Shown in pieces: positions 10,145-22,020 of a stretch of 64,000 nt of DNA. Under the pieces are notes generated by a model. That model did not search any database, was not told the origin of the DNA, and worked only from the letters and a program-made list of their open reading frames with translations. The translations under genes and the position numbers were made by a program. Numbering within the stretch: the stretch's first letter is position 1; each line of letters opens with the position of its first letter. Source of the DNA: Nicotiana tabacum (taxonomy: Eukaryota; Streptophyta; Magnoliopsida; Solanales; Solanaceae); NCBI RefSeq assembly GCF_000715075.1, contig NC_134084.1, positions 97,754,411-97,818,410 of the forward strand, written 5' to 3'.

Positions 10145-12505
10145 GAGTTCATTAGGCTTGAATTGGGGTGCTATTCGTGTTTTTGATATTGTTTGGTGTG
10201 ATTTGAAGTCTCGACGAAGTTCGTATCGTATTTTAGGACTTGTTGGTATGCTCGGTTAAGGTCCCAGGGCCTCGGGTGGATTTCGGATTGTTATCGGAGA
10301 GGAATTTAACTTGGAAGATTGATAAAGTCTACTGAAGTTTTCTGGTTTTACATGTCTGTTTTTCTTATACGCGATCGCGTGAGAAGGTCCGCGATCGCAA
10401 GCTTATTTTGGTCAGCTGGGATTTTTCTTCAATACGATCGCGAATTGAGGACTGCAATCATGAAGAATTAGCCATCAGTGCATCGCGAACACATGTATTA
10501 AGTTGCGTTTGCGAAGAGGAAATGAGGCAGAAGTTGGGTCACACGCTTTGTTCTTCGCGATCGCGTGAAGAGGGTCGCGATTGCATAAGTCAGTGGTGTC
10601 AGTGCATTGCGTTCGTATGGGGCTTTTCATGTTCGCATAGAGTTAATTCTGGGGCAGCTTTGTTTTGTGCTTCACGATCGTGAGGCATTTTCCGCGATCG
10701 CGATTGAGGACTTTTGGGTAGATTATAGAATATCAAAAATGAGGGTTTGAGTTTATTTCACAATTTGATTTTGGGAGCTCGGATTGAGGCGATTCTTCGA
10801 GAGATTTTCAAGGGAGTGATTGGGGTAAGTGATTCTTACTTGGTTTTGGTTAATATCCATGAATATATCATTGATTTCATCATTTAATTAGTGATTTGGG
10901 TTGAAAAGTTTGGTAAATAAGGAGAAAACTTCTTAGGCCAAATTTTGAGGATTTGAGCGGGATTTTTGTGTTAGATTTAATTTTGGTATGGTTGGACTCG
11001 TTGTTGAATGGGTGTTTGGATTTTGTAACTTTTACCAGATTCCGAGATTTGGGCCCGGGGGTTGACTTTTTTATTTGACTTTTTGACTTTTGACTAAGAA
11101 CTTAACATTTTCATATGGAATTGATTTCTATAGCACGTGTTGATTGTATTGAATTGTTTGTGGCTAGATTCGAGGCATTCGGAGGCCGATTCACGAGGTA
11201 AGGCCTTGTTGGAGTAGGGATTTACACGGTCTGCGGTAAGTAATACTTTACTTGGTTCTGAAGGTATGAATCCCTTAATTACATGTTATGTGGTTGTTAT
11301 TGAGGTGACAGACATGCTAGTTGACAGGCGTATGTGCGTGCATCATAGGAATTATGACTCGGTCGATTTCGTGGAATTGTGTAGTTGAATAATCTTGTTG
11401 TTATCCGTATATTGTCTATGAGTTAGAGAAACTGGGTTGTGATTCATGTTAGAAATCATTCTTGTCTTTACGCAGGTACTGTTGGGACCTACAAAGGTCG
11501 TATTGTTATTAAATTACTTGTTTAATTTGCAATAACGTACATAGTCACATCTATCATTTGCATATCATATCTCAGCCTCTATTTCCCTTTACTGATACAT
11601 CATATCATGTGAGCCCGAGAGACTGGAGAGATTGATGACTAATTGAGGCTGCGGGCTTGATTGTGAGGATATTTATTGGATCAGGCTGCATGTTGCAGCA
11701 GACTTTATTGATTCATGCCATGATTGGCTTATTATAGCGCTTGGGCAAGATCTGCCCCTCCCGAGTCAGACTTATCAGTAGTGAGCGCGGGTACCTACTT
11801 AGTGTGAGTGCGAGTGCCAAGATATTGGGAGGATTGAGTCATTGTGAGGACTGAGTAACTGTGAGGATTGAGTGAATAGGAGGCCTGAGTGATTTGATAC
11901 TCTGAGAGTATGCACATGATTTCATCATTGTTTCGCTTTACAGTTGGCATACATAATTGACCTGTAAATACTGAGATGTGTCATTACTCCTTTCAATCAC
12001 CCTTAGCATATTTTATCTGTTGAACTTTAACTGTGAACTTGAAAGCATCTCTACATTTCTATACTATTATTTCTATAGTTGGATTGCGCCTGTTGAGCTC
12101 GTCACTTCTTTCAGCCCAAAGATTAGTTTTGTTACTTATTAAGTACATTGGTCGGTTGTACACATACTACACTCTGCACTTAGTGTGCATATCCAGGTAC
12201 TTTTGGGTATGGCGGTTGCGGACTTTGGAGCTTTTATTCAATTCGAAGATCCTCGAGGTAGCTACTTTTGCATTTGTAGTTTTGACTCTCCTCCTTTATC
12301 TTTTAGTTTTATTGTATTGTTCTATCTTCCTAGACAATGTTTCTGTCCATGTTATTGTATATATGCTCATGTATTAAGTGGCACCCAGATTTTTAAGGCA
12401 ATTTTATATTGAGTTACGGTGCTTTCATCCAGTTTTTATGAGTTGTTGGCTTGCCTAGTATCATAATAGGTGCCATCACGGCACTTGTGATTTGGGGTTG
12501 TGACA
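10145..12505 (+). mobile_element. Family A LTR, middle copy
   Basis: It starts within the LTR at TTCATTAGGCTTGAATTGGGG (compare 18,123), lacking the first ~500 bp, and ends GGGGTTGTGACA at 12,505, immediately before a primer site. It serves both as the 3' LTR of the truncated copy (9,349-10,144) and as the 5' LTR of the main A body. It is homologous to the split first LTR and to 17,609-18,726 plus 19,396-21,172. Confidence 0.8.
10365..10705. repeat. CGCGATCGCG palindrome block in LTR A
   Basis: Repeated occurrences of CGCGATCGCG and one-step CpG-decay variants (GCGATTGC, GTGATCGC, GCAATCGC) lie at about 10,371, 10,391, 10,435, 10,557, 10,577, 10,674 and 10,692. Equivalent blocks are at 2,374-2,400, 7,918-7,950 and 18,264-18,600. 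Confidence 0.75.
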
Positions 12506-12508
12506 AGT

Positions 12509-12520
12509 TGATATCAGATC
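12509..12520 (+). other. Family A primer-binding site (decayed)
   Basis: TGATATCAGATC sits 4 bp after the LTR end. The canonical plant met-tRNA site is TGGTATCAGAGC, so two substitutions are seen. Confidence 0.75.
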
Positions 12521-12702
12521 CTAGGTTACATAGGTCTTACGAGTCATGATCAGGTTTAGTAGAGTCTTGCGGATCAGTATGGAGACGTCTATACTTATCT
12601 TTGAGAGGCTGCCGGACCATTAGGAAAACTTCACTTTCTTGTATTTTTGTCGTGCGATTTTATTGAATCCAGAACTAAACTTCCTTTATTCTATTCTCTC
12701 AC

Positions 12703-14090
12703 AGATGGTGAGGACATGTTCTAACAGACCCAGCGGATGACTAATAGTACCACCAACTAGGGCCACGAGAGGCCAAGGTCACGGTAGAGGTCGAGGTGCA
12801 GCTCGTACAGTGGCTAGAGCAGAACATGTAGACCCACCAGTTGCTCGCGCTCAGGAGCAGGTTCTAGATATGGTTGAGCCATGTGCCCATTGTGATTCTA
12901 GGCCTTCAGGAGGCTTTTGCCCAAATCTTGATTGTTTTCACTAGCCTTGCTCAGGCGATTTTAGTTACGGCCGCAATAGTCGCTTCTTAGGTCAGGGAAG
13001 GTACTCAAACTCCTGCCGCCGTACTCCAGAGCAGGTGGTACAGGTACTTCAGACACTAGGGTATGACCAGCCCAGCCTATTGTAGTTGCTCAGGCCCAAG
13101 TGGGTCCCATTATAAGTGACGAGGAGCATAAGAGACTAGATAGGTTTAGGAGGGTGAGGCATCCATAATTCAGTGTGGCTGATTCAGATGATGCTAATGA
13201 TTATATGGATAGGTGCCAGCGGATTCTTCGCACGACGCATATTCTGGAGACTAGTTGGGTCTCATTTACTACTTTTCAGCTAACGGGGGTAGCCTTCAGA
13301 TGGTGGGAGGCTTATGAGAGGAGCACGCTACTCGGTGTAGCACCACTTTCATGGAATGAGTTCTCCGTTCTCTTTTAGGAGAAATTTATTCCACCAACCC
13401 GCAAGGAGGAGCTGTGTAGGCAGTTCGAGCAGCTACACCAAGAGGGCATGTCTGTGACCTAGTATGAGATGAGATTTTCAGAGTATGGCTCGTCATGCGA
13501 TTTGGTTGGTTCCCACTGAGAGGGTGAGGATTAGGAGGTTCATTGATGGCCTCAACTATTAGTTACGTTTTGTTATGACTCAGGAGAATGCCTTAGGTGC
13601 TAGGTTAGATGAGGTGGAAAATATTGCTCGGTGGCTATAGTTGGTCTGTAGTCAGAAGCGTGAGGAGAGGGAGGCCCGGTGTTCTTCTAGAGGTAGTCCT
13701 ACCACAGCAGGGGTCGTCCTTATAGGCCCACTCAGATGGCTCATCCAGTTTATCATGGTGCATCAACTAGCCATGGTTCAAATAGTGCTTGTCCGGGTCA
13801 GTTATCTCTCAGTTCTCTCCCAGTTCAGAGTTCATCCCGTGCTCCATCAGTTCAGGTTTCATCTATGTCGGGTCCTTCTAGTAGTTATTCTTGTACTCAA
13901 GGGCCGATTCAGTCCCCACCACCATCACCGAGGAGTTTCTTCGTGTGCAGGGAGTTTGGGCATGTGTGGAGACAGTTTCCCCATCGCTCTGGAGGTCTAA
14001 TTCAATAGAGGGGTCAGGCTATGACTTCTGTACCAGTTACTTCACTACCCACCTAGCCATCTTGGGGTGGGACTCAAGCAGCTAAAAGTC
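12703..14090 (+). pseudogene. Family A gag (degenerate)
   Basis: A nucleocapsid precursor relic. An ATG at 12,705 is followed by a Gly/Arg-rich stretch (RGQGHGRGRGAARTVARAEH, about 12,770-12,830). The retrotransposon gag core is recognisable at 13,175-13,378 (DANDYMDRCQRILRTTHILE, then RWWEAYERSTLLGVAPLSW) and continues after a stop as EKFIPPTRKEELCRQFEQL. A Ser/Pro-rich linker spans 13,740-13,930. The CCHC zinc knuckle is reduced to a VCREFGHVWRQF-like remnant at 13,940-13,980. At least four stops and several frameshifts rule out a product. The main downstream partner is the pol relic beginning near 14,095. Confidence 0.8.
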
Positions 14091-14094
14091 TCCC

Positions 14095-17000
14095 TTGAGG
14101 GGGAGGCCGGTCAAGTGGCGGTCAGGCTTGATTTTAAGCTTTCCTGCCTGGCCAGAGGCCGTTTCTTTAGATGTAGTGTTCCACAGAGATGCTTCCACAT
14201 TATTTGAACCTGGTTCTACTTATTCCTATGTATCACCCTATTTTACTCGTTATTTTGATATGCCCCATGAGTCCTTAGTTTTACCTTTTCATGTATCTAT
14301 GTTGGTGGCAATACTATTATTATGGACCGTGTGTATCAGTCATGTGTGGTGACTATTGGGGGATTGGAGACAAAAGTTGATCTCTTATTGCTTAGTATGG
14401 TTTATTTCGACGTGACTTTGGGTATGGATTGGTTATCTCCATGTCATGCTATTCTGGATTGTCACGCTAAGATTGTGACGTTGGCGATGCTGGGGTTGCC
14501 AATGATCGAGTGGAGAGGTTCTCAATACTATGTTCCCAATAGGGTGATTTCTTATTTGAAGTCCCAACAGATGGTTGGGAAGGGGTATCTGTCATATTTG
14601 TCCTTTGTGAGGGATATTGGTGCTAATACTCTTACTATTGATTCTGTTCTGGTAGTGCGAGACTTTTTAGATGTCTCTTATGCAGACCTGTCGGGCATGC
14701 CACTCGACAGGGATATTTAATTTTGTATTGACTTGGTGTCGGGCACTCAGCCCATTTCTATTCCTCTGCATCGTATGGCACCAACAAAGTCGAAGGAATT
14801 GAAAGAATAACTTTAGGAGCATCTTGATAAGGGATTTATTATGCCTAGTGTGTCGCCTTGGGGTGCGTCGGTTCTGTTTATGAAGAAAATGGATGGTAAT
14901 ATGCGGATATGCATCGACTATAGATAGTTGAACAAAGTTACAATCAAGAACAAGTATCATTTACCATGCATTGATGATTTATTTGATCAGCGTCAGGGAG
15001 CGAGGGTGTTCTATAAGATTGATTTGAGGTGTGGGTAATACTAGTTGAAGATTCAGGACTCAGATAATCTGAATACAGTATTCAAGACCCGCTATGGTCA
15101 CTATGAGTTCTTTGTAATGTCTTTTGGGCTGACCAATGCTCCAGCAACATTTTTGCATCTGATGAACATTGAATTTCAGCTAACTTGATTTGTTTGTCAA
15201 AGTATTCATTGATGACATCATGGTATACTTACATAGTCAGGAGAAGCATGCATAGCATTTGAGGATTATACTTCAGAGGTTGACAGAGTCAGAAGTTTTA
15301 TGCCAAGTTCTCCAAGTGTGAGTTTTGGCTCAGTTCAGTGGCGTTCTTGGGGCATGTGGTGTCCAATGAGGGGATTAAGGTGGATCCAAAGAAGATAAAG
15401 GCGATTCAGAGTTAGCCCAGACTGTCCTCAGCTCCTGAGATTTAGAGTTTTCTTAGCTTGGCTGGATATTATCGCCGCTTTGTGGAGGTTTTCTCATCCA
15501 TCGCAATGCCTTTGACCAAATTGACCTAGAAGAGTGCTCCATTTAGGTGGTCGGAGGAGTGTGCGGAGAGCTTTTAGAAGCTCAAGACTGCCTTGACCAC
15601 AACTCCAGTTCTAGTTTTGCCTTCAGCCCCAGGCTCTTATACAGTGTATTGAGATACTTCTCGAATTGGTATTGGGAGTATTTTGATGTAGGAGGGTAGA
15701 GTGATTGCTTATGCTTCGTGTCAATTAAAGCATGATAAGAAGAACTACCTCATTCATGATTTGGAGTTGGCATCCATCATTCATGCATTGAAGATTTGGA
15801 AGTACTATCTCAATAGTGTGTCTTGTGAGGTATTTACGGATCATTGGAGTCTCCAACACTTGTTTAAACAAAAGGATCTAATCTTGAGGCAGCGGAGATG
15901 GTTGGAGGTGCTAAAGGACTATGATATTACCATTCTGTATCATCCCAGGAAGGCCAATGTGGTGGCCGATACCTTGAGATGAAAGACGGTGAGTATGGGT
16001 AGCCTTGCATTCATTCCTGTTGGTGAGAGATCACTTACATTAGATGTTCAGGCCTTGGCCAACCAGTTCATGAGATTAGATATTTCAGTGACTAGTTGGG
16101 TTCTAGCTTGTGTGGCTTCTCGGTCTTCCTTATATGATCTCATCATAGATTGTTAGTATGATGATCCACATTTGCTTGTCCATAAGGACACGGTTCAATA
16201 TGGTGATGCCAAGGATGTTACTATTAGGGATGATGGGGGTGTTGAGGATGCAGGGTCGGATCCGTGTACCCAATGTAGATGGGCTTCATGACTTGATTCT
16301 TGTGGAGGCCCACAGTTCGCGGTATTCCATTCATTTGGGTGCCGCAAAGATGTATTAGGACTTGAGGCACCACTATTTGAGAAAGAGGATGAAGAAAGAT
16401 ATATGTGGGGTTTGTAGCTCGGTGCCTAAATTGCCAGCAGGTGAAGTACGAGCATTAGAGATCGGATGAATTACTTCACATGCTTGATATTCCGGAGTGG
16501 AAATGGGAGTGTATCACCATGGATTTTGTAGTTGGGCTCCCATAGGCTTCGAGGAAGTTTGATGCTATATGGGTGATTGTGGATCAGTTGACCAAGTTCG
16601 AGCTCTTCATTCCAATTGGGACTACTTATTCTTCGGAGCGGTTGGCTGAGATATACATCTGGGAGATTGTTTGCCTTCACAGTGTCCCGGTATCCATCAT
16701 TAGATTGGGGCACATAGTTTATATCATGGTTTTAGAGAGTCGTGAAATGAGAGGTAGGCACACAAGTTGAGTTGAGTACATAATTTCTCCCTCAAACGGA
16801 CGAATATTTTGAGCGTACTATGTAGAAATATTGGAGGATATGATGTGCCTTTGTGTAATAAATTCTGGGGGTTCTTAGGATCGGTTTCTGTCGCTTACAG
16901 AGTTTTCTTACAACAACAGCTACCAATCAAGCATTCAGATGGCTCCGTATGAGTCTTTGTATGGGAGACGGTGTCGGTCTCCGGTGGGTTTGATTGAGCT

Positions 17001-17560
17001 AGGTGAGGCTACACTATTAGGTACTGACTTGGTTCAGGAAGCTTTGGACAAGGTTAAGTTGATTTAGGATCGGCTTCACACGGTGCAGTCTATATAGAAG
17101 AGCTACGTTGATAGGAAGGTTCGTGATGTTGCTTACATGGTGGAGGAGAAGGTACTACTAAAATTTTCGTCCATAAAGGGTGTTATGAGGTTCGGGAAGA
17201 AGGGCAAGATATTAAGTAGATTGTAGATTTCGAGGTGCTTGATAGGATTGGGGAGGTGGCGTACAAGCTTGCTTTTTCGCCTACTCCGTCGAATGTTCAT
17301 CTAGTATTTTCTGTATCCATGCTCCGGAAGTATGTCCGCCATCCGTCTCATGTTTTAGATTTCAGCATGGTTAAGTTGGATGGTGATTTGACTTATGATG
17401 TGGAGCCGGTGGCCATTTTGGATCGGTAGGTTCAGAAGTTGAGGTCAAAGAATATAGCTTCAGTGAAGGTGTAGTGGAGAGGTCACCCGTCGAGGAGGCT
17501 ACTTGGAGACCGAGTGAGAGATGCGGAACAGATGTCCACGCCTATTTGAGACTCGAGGTA
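14095..17560 (+). pseudogene. Family A pol (protease, RT, RNase H, integrase)
   Basis: A chromovirus-type pol relic. In order: protease with LFEPGSTYSYVSPYF at 14,200-14,245, where the catalytic Asp position reads Glu; RT from about 14,820, with [20 protein letters not shown] and an intact FIDDIMVYL around 15,205; RNase H at 15,640-15,982 with [20 protein letters not shown] and [11 protein letters not shown]; integrase with MDFVVGLP (first Asp kept, 16,519) but IIRLGH where the second Asp motif SDRG is expected (16,697). A chromodomain-like tail is frameshifted at 17,430-17,560. There are many stops and frameshifts. The arrangement RNase H-integrase marks it as Ty3/Gypsy; Tekay-type is my best guess from the tail. 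Confidence 0.85.
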
Positions 17561-17591
17561 AGCTTCTAGACCCGTTCGATGACGAACGTTT

Positions 17592-17608
17592 GTTTAAGAG
17601 GGGGAAGA
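17592..17608 (+). other. Family A polypurine tract
   Basis: The purine run AAGAGGGGGAAGA lies directly upstream of the third A LTR. It primes plus-strand synthesis in Gypsy elements. Confidence 0.8.
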
Positions 17609-18726
17609 TCTAATGACCCGGCTGGTCGTTTTGAGTGTTGTAGCCCCATTCCCCCATTTACTACTTATTCTATTCCCAATTGTTGATATGTGACTTGCCG
17701 GGATAGGTGGTTTGGTTCCAGGGATATTTCCGAATCAATTAGAACACTTTGTCCCAAGGTTGGAAGCCTAGGTTGAAAGAGTTGATTGGATGTTGCCTTA
17801 GGTGTAAATGACTCTGGAATGGAATTTTGATGGTTCTGATAGCTCCGTATGGTGATTTTGGACTTAGGAGTGTGCTCGGATTGTGATTTGGAGGTCCGTA
17901 GTTGTTTTTGGCTTGAAATGGAAAAAGTTGGAAAGTTAGATGTTTTGGAAATTGAGAAGTTTGACCGAGAGTTGACTTTGTGGTTACCAAACTCGGATTT
18001 TTATGTCGGAAGTTGGAATAGATTTGTTGTGTCATTTATGACTTGTGTGCAAAATTTGAGGTCAATCGGACTTGATTTGATAGGTTTCGGCATCGAATGT
18101 AGAAGTTTGAAGTTTATAAATTCATTAGGCTTGAATTGGGGTGTTATTCATTTTTTTCATATTCTTTGATGTGATTTGAGGCCTCGACTAAGTTCGTATC
18201 ACGTTTTATGACTTTTTTGTATGCTCGGTTGAGGTCCCGAGGGTCTCGAGTGGATTTCTTATACGCAATCGCGTGAGAAGGTCCACGATCGCGTAGGCTT
18301 ATTTTGGGCAGCTAGGATTTTTGTTATATGCTATCGCGAATTGAGGACTGCGATCACAAAGCTTTAGCCATTAGTGCACCAAAAACGCGTGGATTAACTC
18401 GTGTTTACGAAGAGGAATGAGGCAGAAGCTGGGTCACGGACTTTGTTCTTCGCGATCGCGTGAAGAGGGTCGTGATCGCATAAGTATGAGGAGTCAGAGC
18501 ATCGCGTTCTCGCTGGGCTTTTCGCGTTCGCATAGAGTTGATTCTGGGGCAACTTAGTTATGTGCTTCGTGATCGCAAGGCATTTTCTGCAATGCAATTG
18601 AGCACTTCTAGACAGATTATAAAATATCAAAATCGAGGGTTTTAGTTTATTTCACAATTTGATTATGGGAGCTCGGATTGAGGCTATTCTTGGAGAGATT
18701 TTCAAGGGAGTGATTGGGGTAAGTGA
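17609..18726 (+). mobile_element. Family A 3' LTR, first part
   Basis: It starts TCTAATGACCCGGCTGG after the polypurine tract (TG mutated to TC) and follows the first LTR copy. It stops abruptly after GATTGGGGTAAGTGA at 18,726, where the other copies continue (compare 8,184 and 10,820). The missing remainder is present, inverted, at 19,396-21,172. Confidence 0.9.
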
Positions 18727-19395
18727 AATATTAGCTTCTCCCATGTCTTTCTTCTCAAAATTAGACGACAAAAAAGTTTTCTTTTATGTAACAAATTAAT
18801 ACTAAAACAAAAAATAAGCATTTCATTCACATAACGGCAAATAATCACACAAGTATCATCTACACATTTCGTGTAAATAAATTTACCTTCTTCAATTTAT
18901 AAAAATCCATCATAATCAACATTTGATAAATGAAACCATCTAGATTGAGTTTCTTTTTAAAAATCCATTTATATCCAATGAGTTTATCTTCCAAAGGTAA
19001 ATCAACTAAAATTCAAGTTTTACTTCGTAAAATTGAATTAACTTCGACATCAATAACGTCTTTCCAAAATGAGGCATCACATGAAGAAATTGCTTCTGTA
19101 TATGTCAAAGGATCATTATCCGCAACATAAGTATAAAAGTTATTACCAAAAGACTTTTCTTTATTGGTCTTTTGCTTCTTCTTAAATTCTCACTTTTTAA
19201 ATCAATTTGAATAATAGGAACATAAGAAGTACTATTACTTTGAGCAACAAAAGCATGAGAACTCTTCTCAAGCTTTAAAGGAAAAATAGTCTCAAAATAT
19301 TCAGCATATTTTGTTTCAACAATTGTGTTTCATTCAAGCACGTCATTTTTGGCGACTAAAACTCTATATGTTCTACTACTTTCAGCATAGCCAAT
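18727..19395 (-). pseudogene. Ty1/copia integrase end and RT start, inverted piece
   Basis: Read on the minus strand from 19,395: the integrase C-terminal hallmark GYAESSRTYRVLVAKNDVLE, then TKYAEYFETIFPLK. Next comes the RT N-terminal region YVADNDPLTYTEAISSCDAS around 19,130-19,070, then LIGYKWIFKKKLNLDGF near 18,980-18,930. It ends with KKDMGEANI at 18,755-18,727. It continues the copia gene broken at 1,642 and is itself continued at 21,173 on the plus strand. Part of the RT between 18,930 and 18,840 looks shortened. Multiple stops; not expressible. Confidence 0.85.
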
Positions 19396-21172
19396 AGTCA
19401 CGATCTCAAATCACAAGTACCGTGATAGCACCTATCATGATACTAGGAAAGCCGACAACTCACACAAACAACAAACTTAAATTTAAAAATATATTGAAAT
19501 AGGTTTAAGTAAGTAAGAATCTCATAAAAACTGGATGAAAACACCGTAACTCAATATAAAATTCCCCCAAAAATACGGCAATCACTGAGTAGATGAGTAT
19601 CTATACAATAGTATGTACTGAAACACTATCAAGGAAGATAGACAGTATAATAAAACTAAAATATAAAGGAAGAGAGTCAAGGACGCGGACGCCAAAGCAG
19701 CTACCTCAAGGATCTCTGAACTCAATAAAAGCTCCATAGTCACTAACCGTCGTACCAAGAAGTACCTGGATGTGCACACAAAGTGTAGAGCATAGTATGA
19801 GTACAACCGACCAATGTACTCAATAAGTAACAAAACTAGCCTTTGGGCTGGAAGAAGTGACGAGCTCAACAGGTACAATCCAAATATAGAAATAACATTA
19901 TAGAAATGTAGACATGGTTTCACGTTCAACAAGTAAAATATGCTAAGTATAACTGAAAGGAGGAATGATACATCTCTGTATTTACATTTCAATTATGTAT
20001 GCCAAATATAATGCGAAACAATGATGAAATCATATGCATACTCTCGGAGTATCAAATCACTCGGTCCTCCCATATGCCAAATATAATGCGAAACAATGAT
20101 GAAATCATATGCATACTCTCGGAGTATCAAATCACTCGGTCCTCCCATTTACCAAATCCTCACAGCCACTCATTCCTCATAGTCACTCAATCCTCACAGT
20201 CACTCAATCCTCCCAATCGCTCGGCACTCGCTCTCGGCACTCGCACTCATATTGTACCTGTGCTCATTACTGATATCAGACTCAAAAGGGGCGGATCCTA
20301 CCCAATCGCTATAATAAGACAATCATGGCATAAATCAATAAAGCTTGTTGCGGCGTACATCCCAATCCCATAAATATATTCACAATCAGGCCCTCGTCCT
20401 CACTCAGTTATCAATCTCTCCAGTCTCTCGGGCTTACAAGTATCATGATAATCAGCCCAAACAATTATGATATGATGCATCAGTAAGTGATAACAGAGAC
20501 TGAGATATGATATGCAAGTGATAGATGTAAATGTACATAATTGCAAATTAAGCAAGTAATTTAAAAACAATACGACCTCTATAGGTTTTAGCAGTACTAG
20601 CATATAGTATAAGCATGATTTCTAACATGAATCGCAACCTAGTTTCTCTAACACATGGAGAATATACGATTAATAATAAGATTATTCAACTACAGAATTC
20701 TGCAGAATCGATCGAGCCACAATTCCTACATTACACGCCCATACGCATGTCACCTCAATACCAACCACATAACACGTAATTCAGGGATTTATACCCTCAG
20801 AACCAAGTTTAAAAATGTCACTTACCTCAAACCATGAAAATCTCTACTCCAACAAACCCTTGCCTCACGGATCGACCTTCGAACGCCTCGAATCTAGCCA
20901 GAAACAATTCGATACAATCAACTAAGTTCATATGAAAATGTTAGGTTCTTAGTCAAAAGTCAAAAGTTAAAAGTTCAAGCCCCGGGCCCACGTCTCTAAA
21001 TCCGATAAAAGTTAAAATAATCTGAACATCCATTCAGTCACGAGTCCAACCATACCTAAATTACTCAAATTCCCAAAATTTGGCCTAAGAAGTTTTCTCC
21101 ATTTCCCCCAAATATTTCAACCTAAATCACTAATTAAATGATGAAATCAATGATATGTTCATGGAACTCATG
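19396..21172 (-). mobile_element. Family A 3' LTR, second part (inverted)
   Basis: On the minus strand it runs from TTCCATGAACATATCATTGA (matching 10,855) to an end at 19,396 reading GAGATCGTGACT, next to target-duplication copy ATTGG (CCAAT on plus, 19,391-19,395). With 17,609-18,726 it makes one LTR of about 2.9 kb. It contains a private 75-bp duplication. Confidence 0.88.
19999..20148. repeat. Perfect 75-bp tandem duplication
   Basis: Units 19,999-20,073 and 20,074-20,148 are identical over 75 bases, within the inverted LTR. The corresponding region of the middle LTR copy (about 11,885-11,955) has a single unit. Confidence 0.95.
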
Positions 21173-21884
21173 AAAATTATTAGACACGATAATAGCTAGA
21201 TGTTGAATCAAGAACATTAAGTTGAATGGATTCTTAAGAAATTGGACAATTTTAATGTATTACCTGTAAGCACTCCTTATGACGCTAGTATTCAATAAAA
21301 AAAATAATGGAGATATTATAGATAAAAATAAATATGCTCAAATTATTGGTAGTCTAATGCATTAGATAAATTTTACTAAACATGATAGCATATGATGTGT
21401 GTAGATTGAGTAGATATACTCAAAATTAGAGTCATGACCATTGGAATGTATTAGTAAAAGTAATAAAATATTTGAGAGGTACCATGTATTATCGTATCAG
21501 ATATAGTGGAATTCTCACTGTATTATAATGATACAGTGACGCTAACTGGATCTCTAATTCAGATGAGACAAAATTCACTTGTAGTTATGTATTAAACCTT
21601 GGTGGGAGTATTGTGGCACGCAAATAAGTTAAACAAACAATAATAGCTAGATCTACCATAGAATCTGAGTTTGTGGCATTGGAATTGGCTAGCAATGAGG
21701 ATGAGTGGTTATAAAATCTCTTGGCATGTATTCCACTAGGAATTAAACCGACACTTTCTATGTTGACGCATTGTGATTGCCAAACTACAGTAGCCATTGT
21801 TAAAAATAAATCCTTTAATGGGAAGATATTGAGACATAATGTGATAAAGCAGCGGCTGAAAGATGGAATTATTTTATATAGATT
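21173..21884 (+). pseudogene. Ty1/copia RT end and RNase H relic
   Basis: It begins with KIIRHDNS, then a QEH-VEWILKKLDNFNV motif (around 21,215-21,265). Further on is a YAQIIGS-like segment (21,335) and the RNase H region with STIESEFVALELASNEDEW (21,650-21,710). It ends in HCDCQTTVAIVKNKSFNGK (21,770-21,825) and a RHNVIKQRLKDGIILY terminus (21,833-21,878). Several stops. It directly follows the GEANI piece at 18,727 once the inversion is undone. The copia 3' UTR and LTR are not visible; a Gypsy LTR start abuts at 21,885. Confidence 0.85.
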
Positions 21885-22020
21885 GTTATAACGACCCGGT
21901 AGGTCATTTTGAGTATTGGCTTTTCTTTCTGTGTTACGAGACTTTTCATAGCTCTATTTGATGATTTATGAGTTGCGTGTATGGTCCGTATCAATTTTTT
22001 TAAAAATAAACTAAATGTGA
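21885..22020 (+). mobile_element. Gypsy LTR start fragment
   Basis: TGTTATAACGACCCGGTAGG followed by TCATTTTGAGTATTGGC is the standard start of the TGTAACGACCC LTR group, here in plus orientation. Only about 130 bp are recognisable before an AT-rich stretch. Confidence 0.5.

Larger units (their letters stand above)
18727..21172 (-). other. Inverted segment of about 2.45 kb
   Basis: The block holds, on the minus strand, the 3' ~1.78 kb of the A LTR followed by copia YAESS...GEANI sequence. Outside it on the plus strand, the A LTR start ends at 18,726 and copia resumes at 21,173 with KIIRHDN. Reverse-complementing the block joins both interrupted features in the right order, with about 25 bp of LTR and a few codons of RT lost at the breakpoints. 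Confidence 0.88.

Noticed and set aside
12033..12412. Hydrophobic, membrane-like plus-strand open frames
   Set aside because: They lie in the 3' part of LTR A; the equivalent LTR copy on the minus strand (19,582-19,992) shows a similar frame only because of AT/CT-rich composition.
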